Shown here in pieces: positions 36,682 to 45,386 of a stretch of 64,000 bases of DNA. Position 1 is the stretch's first letter. The number at the start of each line of letters is the position of its first letter. Source of the stretch: Parabacteroides distasonis (GTDB lineage Bacteria > Bacteroidota > Bacteroidia > Bacteroidales > Tannerellaceae). Position numbers and translations under genes: made by a program. The stretch spans positions 1-64,000 of the forward strand of contig JAFBIR010000004.1 in NCBI GenBank assembly GCA_021531385.1, written 5' to 3'. Under the pieces are notes generated by a model. The model saw nothing but the letters and a program-made list of their open reading frames with translations, did not search any database and was not told where the DNA came from.

Positions 36682-37397
36682 GCTTTCGATCGGTTTTTCA
36701 AGAGGGAGACACTGGCTCTACGAGCGGCCAATCGCTCACGCAGGGCGGTATTGTAGAGGGTGGCCGTGTCGATGCTGATGGCCTTCTCTTCCGCTTGTTC
36801 CCCACCGTTGATGGGAGCTTGGGCATATTTGGGGAAGATAATCGCTTGGGTCGGGCAGTTGCGGGCACAGGCTGGGCAATTGTTCTTGCAGTTCTGTGGT
36901 GCCTTCACTACGACTTTTTTCCCCTCCAAGGTATAGACGCCAAACAGGCAGAAGTCATGGCATTTGCCACACTCGATGCAACGACTTTTGTCGATGGTCG
37001 GGAACCACGCATCCTGGCCCGGTTGCTTCGAGAAGCCTTCGAGCTGCGTTCGAAACGCCGCTACCCGCTCAGCCGGGATTGCACTGTCGGCTGGAAGGTC
37101 TAAAGCGGTGAGCAACGTGGGCAGGTCGTTCGCCCGCATATCCAATGTATGTGGAACGGGTTGCCCGGCCCATTCAAAGAGGGCCTTGATCGCCCGGGGA
37201 TGGCAAGCTACCACTGTATGTGTGGCGATCTCTTTCAACCGATCGGATTTGTTTTCGATCCATTCGCAAAGGTCGGGCACGATCTCAACCGCTTTGCCTG
37301 CCGCTTCCAAGATAGCGGCTAATTGGGCCACCTTCTCGGGGTTGATGAAGGTGCGAGAGGCGCAAGCGCATAGCGTGATTTTCTGGGATTGCATCAT
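36678..37397 (-). CDS. Ferredoxin-domain protein partnered with the radical SAM enzyme
   Basis: A 239-residue cytoplasmic protein. The N-terminal ~125 residues are of unknown type, with a CACASRTFI motif resembling the start of some heterodisulfide-reductase-like proteins. The C-terminal part has two [4Fe-4S] motifs, [11 protein letters not shown] with a nearby Cys, and [13 protein letters not shown]. The ATG at 37397 (with a second at 37394) was chosen over an upstream frame that would begin inside the promoter region. It is co-translated with the radical SAM gene and sits behind element A. Probable electron donor for that enzyme. Confidence 0.82.
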   Translation of the reverse strand: MMQSQKITLCACASRTFINPEKVAQLAAILEAAGKAVEIVPDLCEWIENKSDRLKEIATHTVVACHPRAIKALFEWAGQPVPHTLDMRANDLPTLLTALDLPADSAIPAERVAAFRTQLEGFSKQPGQDAWFPTIDKSRCIECGKCHDFCLFGVYTLEGKKVVVKAPQNCKNNCPACARNCPTQAIIFPKYAQAPINGGEQAEEKAISIDTATLYNTALRERLAARRASVSLLKNRSKA

Positions 37398-37423
37398 ATC
37401 TGTATAGCCTTTTTTTACGGCGT

Positions 37424-37480
37424 GCAATATTACAAACTACGGATGAAATCGCCAAAATTTTGTGTGGGAAGACGAAAAAA
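37424..37480 (-). promoter_or_regulatory. Conserved 57-bp promoter/operator element (copy A)
   Basis: It is the partner of 35374-35430, with identical length and 43 of 57 matching positions. It lies 27 bp upstream of the ferredoxin-radical SAM operon. The motif GAAGACGAAAA at its right end (37468) is repeated at 37489, 21 bp away, toward the divergent rnhB gene, as expected of a regulator binding site. The core (TTTTG, 20 bp, TAATATTG) fits the Bacteroidota pattern with one mismatch at -7. Confidence 0.65.
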
Positions 37481-37543
37481 GAATCAGTGAAGACGAAAAG
37501 AAATTATCTTTACGCCTCGAAAATTTTTAGAAGTTTAGTGCGT

Positions 37544-38146
37544 ATGTTATTACCCTATATGCAAGATGGACGAATCGAGGCGGGCTGTGATGAGGCTGGC
37601 AGAGGTTGCTTGGCAGGTGCCGTATTTGCTGCCGCGGTTGTGTTACCGCCTGATTTCAAGAGCGAAGAGTTGAACGACAGCAAGCAGCTGAGCGAACGCA
37701 AACGGTATGCCTTGCGTCCGTTGATTGAGCGGGAAGCCTTGGCTTGGGCGGTGGGGGTGGTCACGCCGGAAGAGATCGACCGGATCAACATCTTGAATGC
37801 CTCTTTCTTAGCGATGCACCGAGCGGTGGATCAACTCAAGATCCGGCCCGATCACCTGCTGATTGATGGCAACCGCTTCAATCCCTATCCTGCGATTCCC
37901 CATACAACGGTAGTAAAGGGGGATGGCAAATACCTAAGCATCGCAGCCGCCTCTATCTTGGCAAAGACCTATCGTGATGATTATATGAATGAATTGGCCA
38001 CCCGCTTTCCCGCCTACCACTGGCAGGAGAACAAGGGTTATCCCACCAAGGCGCATCGGGAGGCCATCCGCCAATGTGGCATTACCCCTTACCACCGCAA
38101 GACTTTCACGCTACTCCCCCGCCAACTATCGCTGTTTGAGGAGTGA
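37544..38146 (+). CDS. rnhB: Ribonuclease HII
   Basis: A 200-residue RNase HII that removes ribonucleotides from DNA-RNA hybrids and misincorporated sites. The signature [13 protein letters not shown] supplies the metal-binding Asp-Glu; later acidic residues occur around LLIDGN. The [14 protein letters not shown] and [11 protein letters not shown] motifs are typical. The ATG at 37544 gives the usual family length; the longer frame from 37460 adds a basic stretch over the promoter. A TATCTTTA box lies about 33 bases before it. It is divergent from the ferredoxin-radical SAM operon. Confidence 0.96.
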   Translation: MLLPYMQDGRIEAGCDEAGRGCLAGAVFAAAVVLPPDFKSEELNDSKQLSERKRYALRPLIEREALAWAVGVVTPEEIDRINILNASFLAMHRAVDQLKIRPDHLLIDGNRFNPYPAIPHTTVVKGDGKYLSIAAASILAKTYRDDYMNELATRFPAYHWQENKGYPTKAHREAIRQCGITPYHRKTFTLLPRQLSLFEE

Positions 38147-38197
38147 ATGAATCCTCGGTGAGGACTGTGGGATATTTTTCATTGGCGAAGAGGCAAA

Positions 38198-38249
38198 ATA
38201 GGGGTTCGGAGCCCTTTCGGCGATTGTCGAAGCAACTGCGAACCCCTAT
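38198..38249. other. Stem-loop with perfect 11-bp arms in the rnhB-hisS gap
   Basis: ATAGGGGTTCG (38198-38208) and CGAACCCCTAT (38239-38249) are exact complements. The enclosed 30 bases contain TTCG...CGAA, allowing a second inner stem. A further weaker pairing follows near 38290-38335 (GGTGGGGAGAC with GTCTCATCTACCCC). No open frame here is convincing. The rest of 38250-38540 shows nothing else I can support. Confidence 0.45.
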
Positions 38250-38547
38250 AAGAGCCATTTTCCAATTGGCGATGGAGCTGCCGCCAGGTGGGGAGACCTT
38301 CGTTGGCTGCCGAAAGTCTCATCTACCCCATTTGACCGCATTTTATTATGACGAGTTAACAATCAAGGGCAATTTTGATCCTTTTCTTTAACACGATTAT
38401 ATAATCACCTACTATTTTTCTTTTTCGTGCTAAAATATGTATCTAAAATGCCCTATTTGGGACTTTCGTCAGTTCTGCGCTTCCCTAAGAAAAATTCGGC
38501 CTTAGTGGCGCAGCAAGCGTTTTTGGGTTTGCAAAAATAGTGATACT

Positions 38548-38579
38548 AAAAAAGGCGGAAGCTCATAGCCGCCGCCTTT
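38548..38579 (-). terminator. Terminator of the hisS operon
   Basis: AAAGGCGG and CCGCCTTT pair. On the minus strand the stem runs into TTTTTT, 25 bp after the hisS stop. Confidence 0.8.
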
Positions 38580-38604
38580 GGTATGATTCGCTTTGAATAG
38601 AGGC

Positions 38605-39963
38605 TTATCCAAACTGGGCGATAAGCTCCTCTAATGTGAGAAGAGTTTGCTCGCCGGTCAACATATTCTTCAAATTGATCTGCTGTGCGGCCATCTCATT
38701 TTCACCGACGATGGCAACAAACGGAATCTGCTTGGCATCTGCGTAACTCATCTGCTTCTTCATCTTGGTTGCCTCTGGATACAACTCTGTACGGATGCCG
38801 GCTTGACGTACCTTGGCGATCAACGGCAACAGGTAGGTTTCCTCTTTGGGGCCGAAGTTGACGAAGAGCAGCTGGGTGCGCTTCAAAGAGCCTTCCGGAT
38901 AGAGATCCAACTGATTCAGCACGTCGAAGATGCGATCGGCTCCGAAGGAGAAGCCTACACCCGAAACGCCAGCCATGCCGAAGACGCCGGTCAGGTTGTC
39001 GTAACGGCCACCTCCAGTGATGCTGCCGATTTGCACGTCGAGTGCTTTCACCTCGAAGATGGCTCCCGTATAGTAGTTCAAGCCACGAGCCAAGGTGAGG
39101 TCGATCGCCAATTCCGCACGGATAGGCGTGTGTGAGATGCGCTCCAAGATGAAGGCCAACTCCTCCACACCTTTCAAACCAATTTCCGACTCAGCCAGCA
39201 CCTCGCGCAGACGGGCCAACTTCTCTTCGTTGGTGCCCTCTAATAGAATAATCGGCTGCAGGCGCTCGATGGCTGCCTCCGGCAATCCCTTCTCGCGCAA
39301 TTCTGCGTTGACATTGTCTAAGCCTATCTTATCCAACTTGTCGATGGCTACGGTGATGTCGATCAGCTTATCAGCCTCGCCAATGATCTCGGCGATGCCT
39401 GACAGGATCTTGCGGTTATTCATCTTGATGCAGACACGGATGCCGAAGCGGTGGAACACCTCGTCCATGATCTGGATCAGTTCCACCTCGTTGATCAATG
39501 AGTCAGAGCCAACCACATCGCCATCGCATTGATAGAACTCGCGGTAGCGACCCTTTTGCGGGCGATCCGCACGCCAAACGGGTTGAATCTGATAGCGCTT
39601 GAAGGGGAAGCTAATCTCGTTGCGGTGTTGCACCACGAAGCGGGCGAAGGGGACGGTCAGGTCATAACGTAAGCCTTTCTCGCAGGCTTTGGCCGCGAAG
39701 CGAAGGGGACTGCGTGCGGTCAATTCCTCGTCGGTGAACTGCGCTAAGCAATCGCCCGAGTTGAGAATCTTGAACAATAACTTGTCTCCCTCCTCGCCAT
39801 ACTTACCCATCAAGGTTGAGAGGTTCTCCATCGCCGGGGTCTCGATCTGCTGGAATCCATACAGATGGAAGACCTCACGGATGGTGTTGAAGATATAATT
39901 GCGTTTCGCCATCTCCTCTGGCGAAAAATCTCTGGTTCCTTTCGGAATAGAAGGTTTTTGCAT
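38605..39963 (-). CDS. hisS: Histidyl-tRNA synthetase
   Basis: This 452-residue class II synthetase charges tRNA-His. The start [14 protein letters not shown] is typical; motif 2 lies in [15 protein letters not shown]; the histidine-specific motif is [14 protein letters not shown]; motif 3 is [13 protein letters not shown]. The C-terminal anticodon-binding domain follows. It is the last gene of the leftward Fur/purA/metallopeptidase/hisS group, 18 bp after the peptidase gene. Confidence 0.97.
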   Translation of the reverse strand: MQKPSIPKGTRDFSPEEMAKRNYIFNTIREVFHLYGFQQIETPAMENLSTLMGKYGEEGDKLLFKILNSGDCLAQFTDEELTARSPLRFAAKACEKGLRYDLTVPFARFVVQHRNEISFPFKRYQIQPVWRADRPQKGRYREFYQCDGDVVGSDSLINEVELIQIMDEVFHRFGIRVCIKMNNRKILSGIAEIIGEADKLIDITVAIDKLDKIGLDNVNAELREKGLPEAAIERLQPIILLEGTNEEKLARLREVLAESEIGLKGVEELAFILERISHTPIRAELAIDLTLARGLNYYTGAIFEVKALDVQIGSITGGGRYDNLTGVFGMAGVSGVGFSFGADRIFDVLNQLDLYPEGSLKRTQLLFVNFGPKEETYLLPLIAKVRQAGIRTELYPEATKMKKQMSYADAKQIPFVAIVGENEMAAQQINLKNMLTGEQTLLTLEELIAQFG

Positions 39964-39981
39964 CTCTGCTGTCTGTTTTGA

Positions 39982-40662
39982 TTAATCTCTGTTTCTTCCA
40001 CCCAGGAAGATCATTACATAATATAATAAGGTAGCGAGCGAACCCAATGCGGCCACAACGTAGGTATAAGCGGCAGAGCGCAGGGCATCTTCCGCTTTAT
40101 CGTGTGTGAAGGCATTGGTGATGCCGGCTTGGCTCAACCATACCAACGCACGTTGGCTGGCGTTGATCTCGACCGGCAGCGTAATGAAGCTGAACAACGT
40201 GGTCGAGGCGAACAAGATGATACCAAAAAGCATCAGCTGCGGAAAGGTCTGCAACATCAGCATACCGCCCAACAAGACCCATGTCATGATGTTGGAGGCG
40301 AAGCTCACCACCGGCACTAAGGCTGAACGCATACGAAGGGGAGCGTAAGCCGTCGCATGCTGCACGGCGTGGCCACACTCATGGGCAGCCACGGCGGCAG
40401 CGGCGATGCTGTTGCTGTAATAAACCGACTCACTGAGGTTGACGGTTTGAGTGGCTGGGTTGTAGTGGTCGGTCAAATGTCCCGGTGTAGAGGTTACCCG
40501 TACATCATAGATACCGTTGTCACGCAACATCTTCTCTGCAACATCTCTTCCCGTCATGCCATTGGGCATGGGTATTTTCGAATATTTCTCGAACTTGCTT
40601 TGCAGGCGGGAAGAAACCAACCAACTCAGTAAGGCGAATCCTATGAAAATAATCCAATACAT
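39982..40662 (-). CDS. Membrane zinc metallopeptidase (YugP/Zn_peptidase_2 family)
   Basis: The 226-residue protein has a first helix at residues 2-18, the zinc motif HECGH (His94, Glu95, His98) in AAVAAHECGHAVQHATAYAPL, and two or three later helices (about 120-150 and 205-221). The family is widespread with poorly known substrates, probably membrane or peptidoglycan-associated proteins. It sits between purA and hisS with short gaps (29 and 18 bp), so it is co-transcribed with housekeeping genes. Confidence 0.9.
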   Translation of the reverse strand: MYWIIFIGFALLSWLVSSRLQSKFEKYSKIPMPNGMTGRDVAEKMLRDNGIYDVRVTSTPGHLTDHYNPATQTVNLSESVYYSNSIAAAAVAAHECGHAVQHATAYAPLRMRSALVPVVSFASNIMTWVLLGGMLMLQTFPQLMLFGIILFASTTLFSFITLPVEINASQRALVWLSQAGITNAFTHDKAEDALRSAAYTYVVAALGSLATLLYYVMIFLGGRNRD

Positions 40663-40691
40663 ATATAAACCCCTGTTTGTCTTTTTTGTTG

Positions 40692-41963
40692 TTACTCTTC
40701 AGTATATCTAATAATGGTTTGCTCGCGATCCGGTCCCACCGACACGATCTTCACGGGGACACCCAATTCCTCCTCCAAGAAAGAGAGGTAGGCATTGAAC
40801 TCCTCGGGGAACTCATCCTCGCTCTTCATCTTCGTCAAATCGGTCTTCCAACCGGGCAGCTCTACATAGATCGGCTCTACTGTGTCGTCGATCTCGTAAG
40901 GGAACTCGTTCGTCTCCTCGCCGTTGATCTTGTAAGCGACACACGCCTTGATGGTGTCGAATGAATCGAGTACATCGCTCTTCATCATGATCAGCTGGCT
41001 CACTCCATTGATCATCACCGCATATCTCAGCGCAACGAGGTCGATCCAACCGCAACGGCGCTTACGACCCGTAACGGCACCAAACTCATGACCTAACTGG
41101 CCAATCTTGTCGCCCACTTCATCAAACAGCTCTGTGGGGAATGGTCCGCTACCGACACGTGTGCAATAGGCTTTGAAGATACCATACACCTCACCTACGT
41201 TGCGGGGAGAGATACCCAAACCGGTGCAGCAACCGGCGCAGATCGTGTTAGAAGAGGTTACGAACGGATAAGAACCGAAATCAATATCGAGCATCGTGCC
41301 CTGTGCGCCCTCTGCCAATACCGACTTCTCCTCTTTCAGCAAACCATTAATGAAATGCTCGCTGTCGATAATCTTGAACTGTTTCAAGTAGTTCAGCGCA
41401 TCCATCCACTGTGCCTCCAGCTCCGTGATGTCGTATGTATAGTTCAAAGAACGCAAGATTGCTTCGTGACGGGCTTTAGCTGCGGCATATTTCTCTTCAA
41501 AGTTATGCAGCAAATCACCTACACGCACACCGTTACGGCTCACCTTGTCTGTATAGGTCGGGCCAATGCCTTTACCTGTCGTGCCGATCTTTCCGCTTCC
41601 TTTGGCTGCCTCGTAAGCCGCATCCAAGATGCGGTGAGTCGGCAGGATCAAGTGCGCTTTTTTAGAGATATAGAGTTGCTTGGTGATGTCGTGACCACTG
41701 GCAGCCAAGGCCTCAGCTTCCTGCTTGAATAACAGCGGATCCAACACTACACCGTTACCGATCACATTGATTTTTCCTCCTTGGAAAATACCGGACGGGA
41801 TGGAGCGAAGCACATACTTCTCACCGTTGAACTCCAGTGTATGTCCGGCGTTGGGACCTCCTTGGAAACGAGTTACCACATCGTACTTCGGAGTCAAGAC
41901 ATCGACTACCTTGCCTTTGCCTTCATCGCCCCATTGCAATCCTAACAAAACATCTACTTTCAT
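40692..41963 (-). CDS. purA: Adenylosuccinate synthetase
   Basis: A 423-residue GTP-dependent enzyme joining IMP and aspartate in AMP synthesis. The N-terminal P-loop is LQWGDEGKGKVVD; GTTGKGIGPTYTDK and the IMP-binding VRSIPSGIF segment are present. Length is normal. It lies 26 bp after the Fur-family gene and is probably expressed from the promoter in front of that regulator. Confidence 0.97.
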   Translation of the reverse strand: MKVDVLLGLQWGDEGKGKVVDVLTPKYDVVTRFQGGPNAGHTLEFNGEKYVLRSIPSGIFQGGKINVIGNGVVLDPLLFKQEAEALAASGHDITKQLYISKKAHLILPTHRILDAAYEAAKGSGKIGTTGKGIGPTYTDKVSRNGVRVGDLLHNFEEKYAAAKARHEAILRSLNYTYDITELEAQWMDALNYLKQFKIIDSEHFINGLLKEEKSVLAEGAQGTMLDIDFGSYPFVTSSNTICAGCCTGLGISPRNVGEVYGIFKAYCTRVGSGPFPTELFDEVGDKIGQLGHEFGAVTGRKRRCGWIDLVALRYAVMINGVSQLIMMKSDVLDSFDTIKACVAYKINGEETNEFPYEIDDTVEPIYVELPGWKTDLTKMKSEDEFPEEFNAYLSFLEEELGVPVKIVSVGPDREQTIIRYTEE

Positions 41964-41989
41964 CTTTTATCTGTTTATTATATTTCGAC

Positions 41990-42478
41990 TCAATTAATTT
42001 TGTTCCTCTTTTTGTCTTTGCCTTTTTGCTTTTGCCTACACTTTGCGCATTGCCCGTAGATGTAGATACAATAGTAAGCCGGCATGAAACGATTCTTTCG
42101 CATGATAGAGGGATCAATGGGCTGCTCCTGACTGCTTATTTTGCGGATGCTCCCGCATTGTGTACAGACAAGATGCGTGTGGTTGGTGGATAAACAACAG
42201 AGTTCATACTGTTGCGTATTGCCATTCAGTGGATGGCGAATCACCACATCCGCATCGATTAAAATCTCCAGCGTGTTATAAATCGTTGCCCGACTGACCG
42301 TGAACCGCCTCTTTTGCAGGTGATCAAGGATCATGTTTACATCAAAATGGCCTTTAAAAGTGCAAATCACTTCCAAGACCTTATGCCGCTCCTCGGTGTG
42401 CTTGAGATGTTTACTATCAAGGTAGTCATCGAATTGCTGCAGAATTGCTATGTATTCATTCTCTTTCATCTCTGCCAA
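41990..42478 (-). CDS. Fur-family transcriptional regulator
   Basis: A 162-residue metal- or peroxide-responsive repressor homologue. The winged-helix half (KHTEERHKVLEVI, FTVSRATIYNTLEIL) is followed by a dimerisation half with structural zinc cysteines CTQCG and CAKC. The metal-site histidines (HTH near CTQCG) are present, but which metal or signal it reads (Fe, Zn or peroxide) cannot be told. It begins the purA-hisS operon and has a well-formed promoter at 42491-42520. Confidence 0.92.
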   Translation of the reverse strand: MAEMKENEYIAILQQFDDYLDSKHLKHTEERHKVLEVICTFKGHFDVNMILDHLQKRRFTVSRATIYNTLEILIDADVVIRHPLNGNTQQYELCCLSTNHTHLVCTQCGSIRKISSQEQPIDPSIMRKNRFMPAYYCIYIYGQCAKCRQKQKGKDKKRNKIN

Positions 42479-42490
42479 TCAGACGAACGA

Positions 42491-42520
42491 CAAAGTTAGC
42501 GTATTTATTTTAATCACAAA
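42491..42520 (-). promoter_or_regulatory. Promoter of the Fur-family/purA/hisS operon
   Basis: On the minus strand TTTG, an 18-bp spacer, then TAACTTTG. The -7 box is a perfect match; the start codon is 12 bp downstream, so the leader is very short. Confidence 0.7.
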
Positions 42521-42529
42521 GTTTCGCAT

Positions 42530-43207
42530 TCAATTATCAAACTCGAATTTGAAATCATTATACAAATCCACCCAAAGTGATTGTTTGGGTTGGATGTTGA
42601 TGCGTTGATTTATCTCTTCTAATAGGTGAGAAGCTTGCAATGTGCCTTGCCTGCCATAAAAGCGTAGGGCTTGAAGGGCAGCACGTCGTTCAAAGAGATT
42701 CGCTTCGCTATCGATAGTTTGTAAAGCCTCTGCGATCATCTTCTCCGTAAGGGGAGTAGAGAGGGGCAATCGGTTTTTAAGTCGCTCCGCTTGCACGAGG
42801 AAGGCGGTGGCACGGCCGAACGATAAATCTGTACGGGCATAGGCCTCTGTTATCAATTCCTCCGCATAGGGCAAACGAGACAGCAGGTGTTTGCTAAGGA
42901 ACTCGACAATCTCTGGATAAGGTGCCTCCTCAATCCAGCGCAAAGCCTCTGACAGGGGGAACTCTTGCAGCGGTTGCAAGAGGGTAGCCAATATCTTGAG
43001 TTCTCGGCAATCGGTTGTCCACAGGGCATGCGCCAAGGGAGTGCTTGGCGCATGCTGTTGGGCAATGGCTTTGATTTCGGGGTAAGAGACCCCGAAGTTT
43101 AGTTTATACCGTAGGCCTTTTTCTCGCATACTGGTTGCCGTCACGCCATTCATGGCTAAGCGTAACTGATTGCGGATGATGCGAATGGTCTCGTGTAATG
43201 CCTCCAT
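42530..43207 (-). CDS. DNA alkylation repair (AlkD-like) HEAT-repeat protein
   Basis: The 225-residue all-helical protein resembles the AlkD/AlkC DNA glycosylase superfamily, with an N-terminal pattern MREKGLRYKLNFGVSYPEIKAIAQ and short HEAT-like repeats. The fit is partial, and the active-site aspartate and tryptophans of AlkD are not assured, so it may be a non-catalytic relative. The ATG at 43207 is chosen because the longer frame runs into the dipeptidyl peptidase gene; from here only 1 bp separates the genes, indicating co-transcription. Confidence 0.65.
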   Translation of the reverse strand: MEALHETIRIIRNQLRLAMNGVTATSMREKGLRYKLNFGVSYPEIKAIAQQHAPSTPLAHALWTTDCRELKILATLLQPLQEFPLSEALRWIEEAPYPEIVEFLSKHLLSRLPYAEELITEAYARTDLSFGRATAFLVQAERLKNRLPLSTPLTEKMIAEALQTIDSEANLFERRAALQALRFYGRQGTLQASHLLEEINQRINIQPKQSLWVDLYNDFKFEFDN

Positions 43208-43208
43208 A

Positions 43209-45257
43209 TCAATTGTTATAAGTCGGCAAGAATGAATAGTCGCGGCTGTAGCGCAACATTTGCTCCGCATATCCCTCGGAGTAATCCAACTCGATGTCGG
43301 TCACCTCACCTTTGGCGTTCTTCACCTCCGTCATCTTGGGATTGACAAAGCCTTTATAGGGAGCCAGGTTCAACTTGGCGTAACGCTCCAAGATCTCTTT
43401 GTGCAAGGTCGGATCCACCTTTACGCCATAATTCTCCACCAATGCTTTGCCGGCGGCATAATCGCCTTCGCTCTTGATGCGCTGTACCTCTGCTAATAGC
43501 TTACCGAATAGCTCACGTAGTTTGGTATAGTCGTTGACAACGATATAATGTTTTCCCTCTCGCTCAGCGATCTCGATCACCTTCTCCGCTTTGCCCTGCT
43601 CATACGCCCACTTGGCGATCAGCTGACGGTTGCGCATGTGTGCCTCTGTCACATCCTTACCTAACTCAATGCGCACCAATTGGGTCATCAAACCGTTCAT
43701 GATGTACTTGTAGTAAGCGGCTTTGTAAGCCTCTTCGTTTGGTAATAGGCCTAACTCCGTGATCTTGGTATCAGCCATATAATAGAGCGCGAACAGATCC
43801 GCACGTGCCTCCTCTAAAGTTGAGCTATAGGCCTTTAAGGCATCGGGATCCGTGCCGGGCAATAATTTGCCGGATCCATGTCCCAAGCACTCATGAAGAT
43901 CAGTGTGCAGGTTGTCGCTCTCGAAGCCATATTGCTTGATCAACGCACGCTCAGTGTCGCTCCAGATAAACTCCTCGCCAAAGCCATTGCCTTGAGCCGC
44001 CTTGTCGTAAGCCTCCGTGATGTTCTCGATAGTTACGGATTTAGAGCCATGATCCCGACGGATCCAATCGGCGTTCGGCAAGTTGATACCGATGGGGGTA
44101 GCCGGATAGCAATCGCCACCCAACATCGCAACGGTGATGACCTTTGCACTTACGCCCTTCACCTCTTCCTTCTTAAATCGTGCATCTACCGGGGAATGAT
44201 CCTCAAACCATTGCGCATTGTCGCTGATGATTTTCGTGCGGGTGGTCGCCTCTTTATTGATGAAGTTGACCGTCGATTCCCAAGAGGCCTTCATCCCTAA
44301 AGGATCGCCGTATGTCTCGATAAAGCCATTCACGAAATCCACCTCAGAAGCCGTATCCTCTACCCAAAGAATGGAGTAGGCATCGAATGTTTTCAGATCG
44401 CCTGTTTGATAATAGGCAATTAACTTCTCGATGATGGCTTTCTGGGCCTCATTCTCCGCAAAAGGAATGGCGGCTTGCAACTCAGCTACGATGTGTTCGA
44501 TTGCTTCGCTATACAATCCACCTACTTTCCATACCTTCTCTTTGATCGCTCCATTTTCCTTCACCAAGCGGCTGTTCAAACCATAAGAGATTGGTGCGAT
44601 CGTGTCTTGTCCCTGCTTCATCTGGGCGTAGAACGTTTCTACCTCCTTTTGGTTGATACCACCCCCATAATAGTTGTTGGAAGAGGCCAAGATCAAATCA
44701 TCGTCGCCACTCTGTACGCTTCGCTTGGGCATCACCGAGGGATCGAACATCACCCGAGCTAACTTGGCCAGTAGTTGATCCACGTTCTCGCCCTTTTGCA
44801 GCGGTAATTTGCTGGCATCCACTTGGTGCAGGCAGTTCATGAAGAACTCAGCTGAAAACTCCGGTTGGAATTTGTCTAAAGCATAGTGATGGTGAATACC
44901 ACTGGAAAACCAGACCCGTTTCAGATAGGTCTCTAATGCCTTGAACTCCGGATTTTCACGGTCTCCGGTGTAATCGGTATAGATTACTTCGAGTGTACGA
45001 CGAATTGCCAAGTTATAACGTCCATTTTGGTCGAAAAGGATGTCTCGACCCATCAATGCCGCCTCCGAGAGGTGATACAACAACTGTTTTTGTCTTAAAG
45101 AGAGTGATTCAAATCCGGGCACTTGATAACGCAAGATTTCCAGATCAGCAAACTTATCTACCATATAATTAAATTCTTTGGATGACCCTTTGTCGGCTGT
45201 TCCTGTGCAGGCGGTCATAGCCACAGCGGTCATGAGTGATAACATGATTCTCTTCAT
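43209..45257 (-). CDS. Dipeptidyl peptidase III (M49) lipoprotein
   Basis: A 682-residue zinc peptidase that removes N-terminal dipeptides. The family's zinc motif HExxxH is HECLGH at 455-460, and the second motif EEARAD (482-487) supplies the third ligand. A lipoprotein signal (MTAC, Cys17) places it in the periplasm or on the outer membrane, unlike the cytosolic eukaryotic enzymes. It is co-transcribed with the AlkD-like gene. Together with the S46 peptidase it points to a peptide-using lifestyle. Confidence 0.93.
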   Translation of the reverse strand: MKRIMLSLMTAVAMTACTGTADKGSSKEFNYMVDKFADLEILRYQVPGFESLSLRQKQLLYHLSEAALMGRDILFDQNGRYNLAIRRTLEVIYTDYTGDRENPEFKALETYLKRVWFSSGIHHHYALDKFQPEFSAEFFMNCLHQVDASKLPLQKGENVDQLLAKLARVMFDPSVMPKRSVQSGDDDLILASSNNYYGGGINQKEVETFYAQMKQGQDTIAPISYGLNSRLVKENGAIKEKVWKVGGLYSEAIEHIVAELQAAIPFAENEAQKAIIEKLIAYYQTGDLKTFDAYSILWVEDTASEVDFVNGFIETYGDPLGMKASWESTVNFINKEATTRTKIISDNAQWFEDHSPVDARFKKEEVKGVSAKVITVAMLGGDCYPATPIGINLPNADWIRRDHGSKSVTIENITEAYDKAAQGNGFGEEFIWSDTERALIKQYGFESDNLHTDLHECLGHGSGKLLPGTDPDALKAYSSTLEEARADLFALYYMADTKITELGLLPNEEAYKAAYYKYIMNGLMTQLVRIELGKDVTEAHMRNRQLIAKWAYEQGKAEKVIEIAEREGKHYIVVNDYTKLRELFGKLLAEVQRIKSEGDYAAGKALVENYGVKVDPTLHKEILERYAKLNLAPYKGFVNPKMTEVKNAKGEVTDIELDYSEGYAEQMLRYSRDYSFLPTYNN

Positions 45258-45353
45258 TATCTCATTGCTTTGATTACACGTTTATGCTGTTTTGTGGATG
45301 GGCGCAAAGATACAGATTATCGTGCCAATATCAAAGGTTTGCGTTTTTTTCTC

Positions 45354-45361
45354 TACTTTTG
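45354..45361 (+). promoter_or_regulatory. -7 box upstream of mnmA
   Basis: TACTTTTG, a perfect match to TAnnTTTG, 25 bp before the start codon. The -33 element is unclear (TTTG lies only 13 bp upstream). Confidence 0.5.
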
Positions 45362-45386
45362 CCCTTCGTATAATACGTAGATAGAA

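Noticed and set aside
13984-37397. Recently acquired genomic island
   Set aside because: No integrase, tRNA junction, flanking direct repeat or obvious change in base composition was seen at either edge.
38143-38391. 82-residue open frame after rnhB
   Set aside because: It overlaps the rnhB stop and the stem-loop at 38198, has no promoter and an unprotein-like composition.
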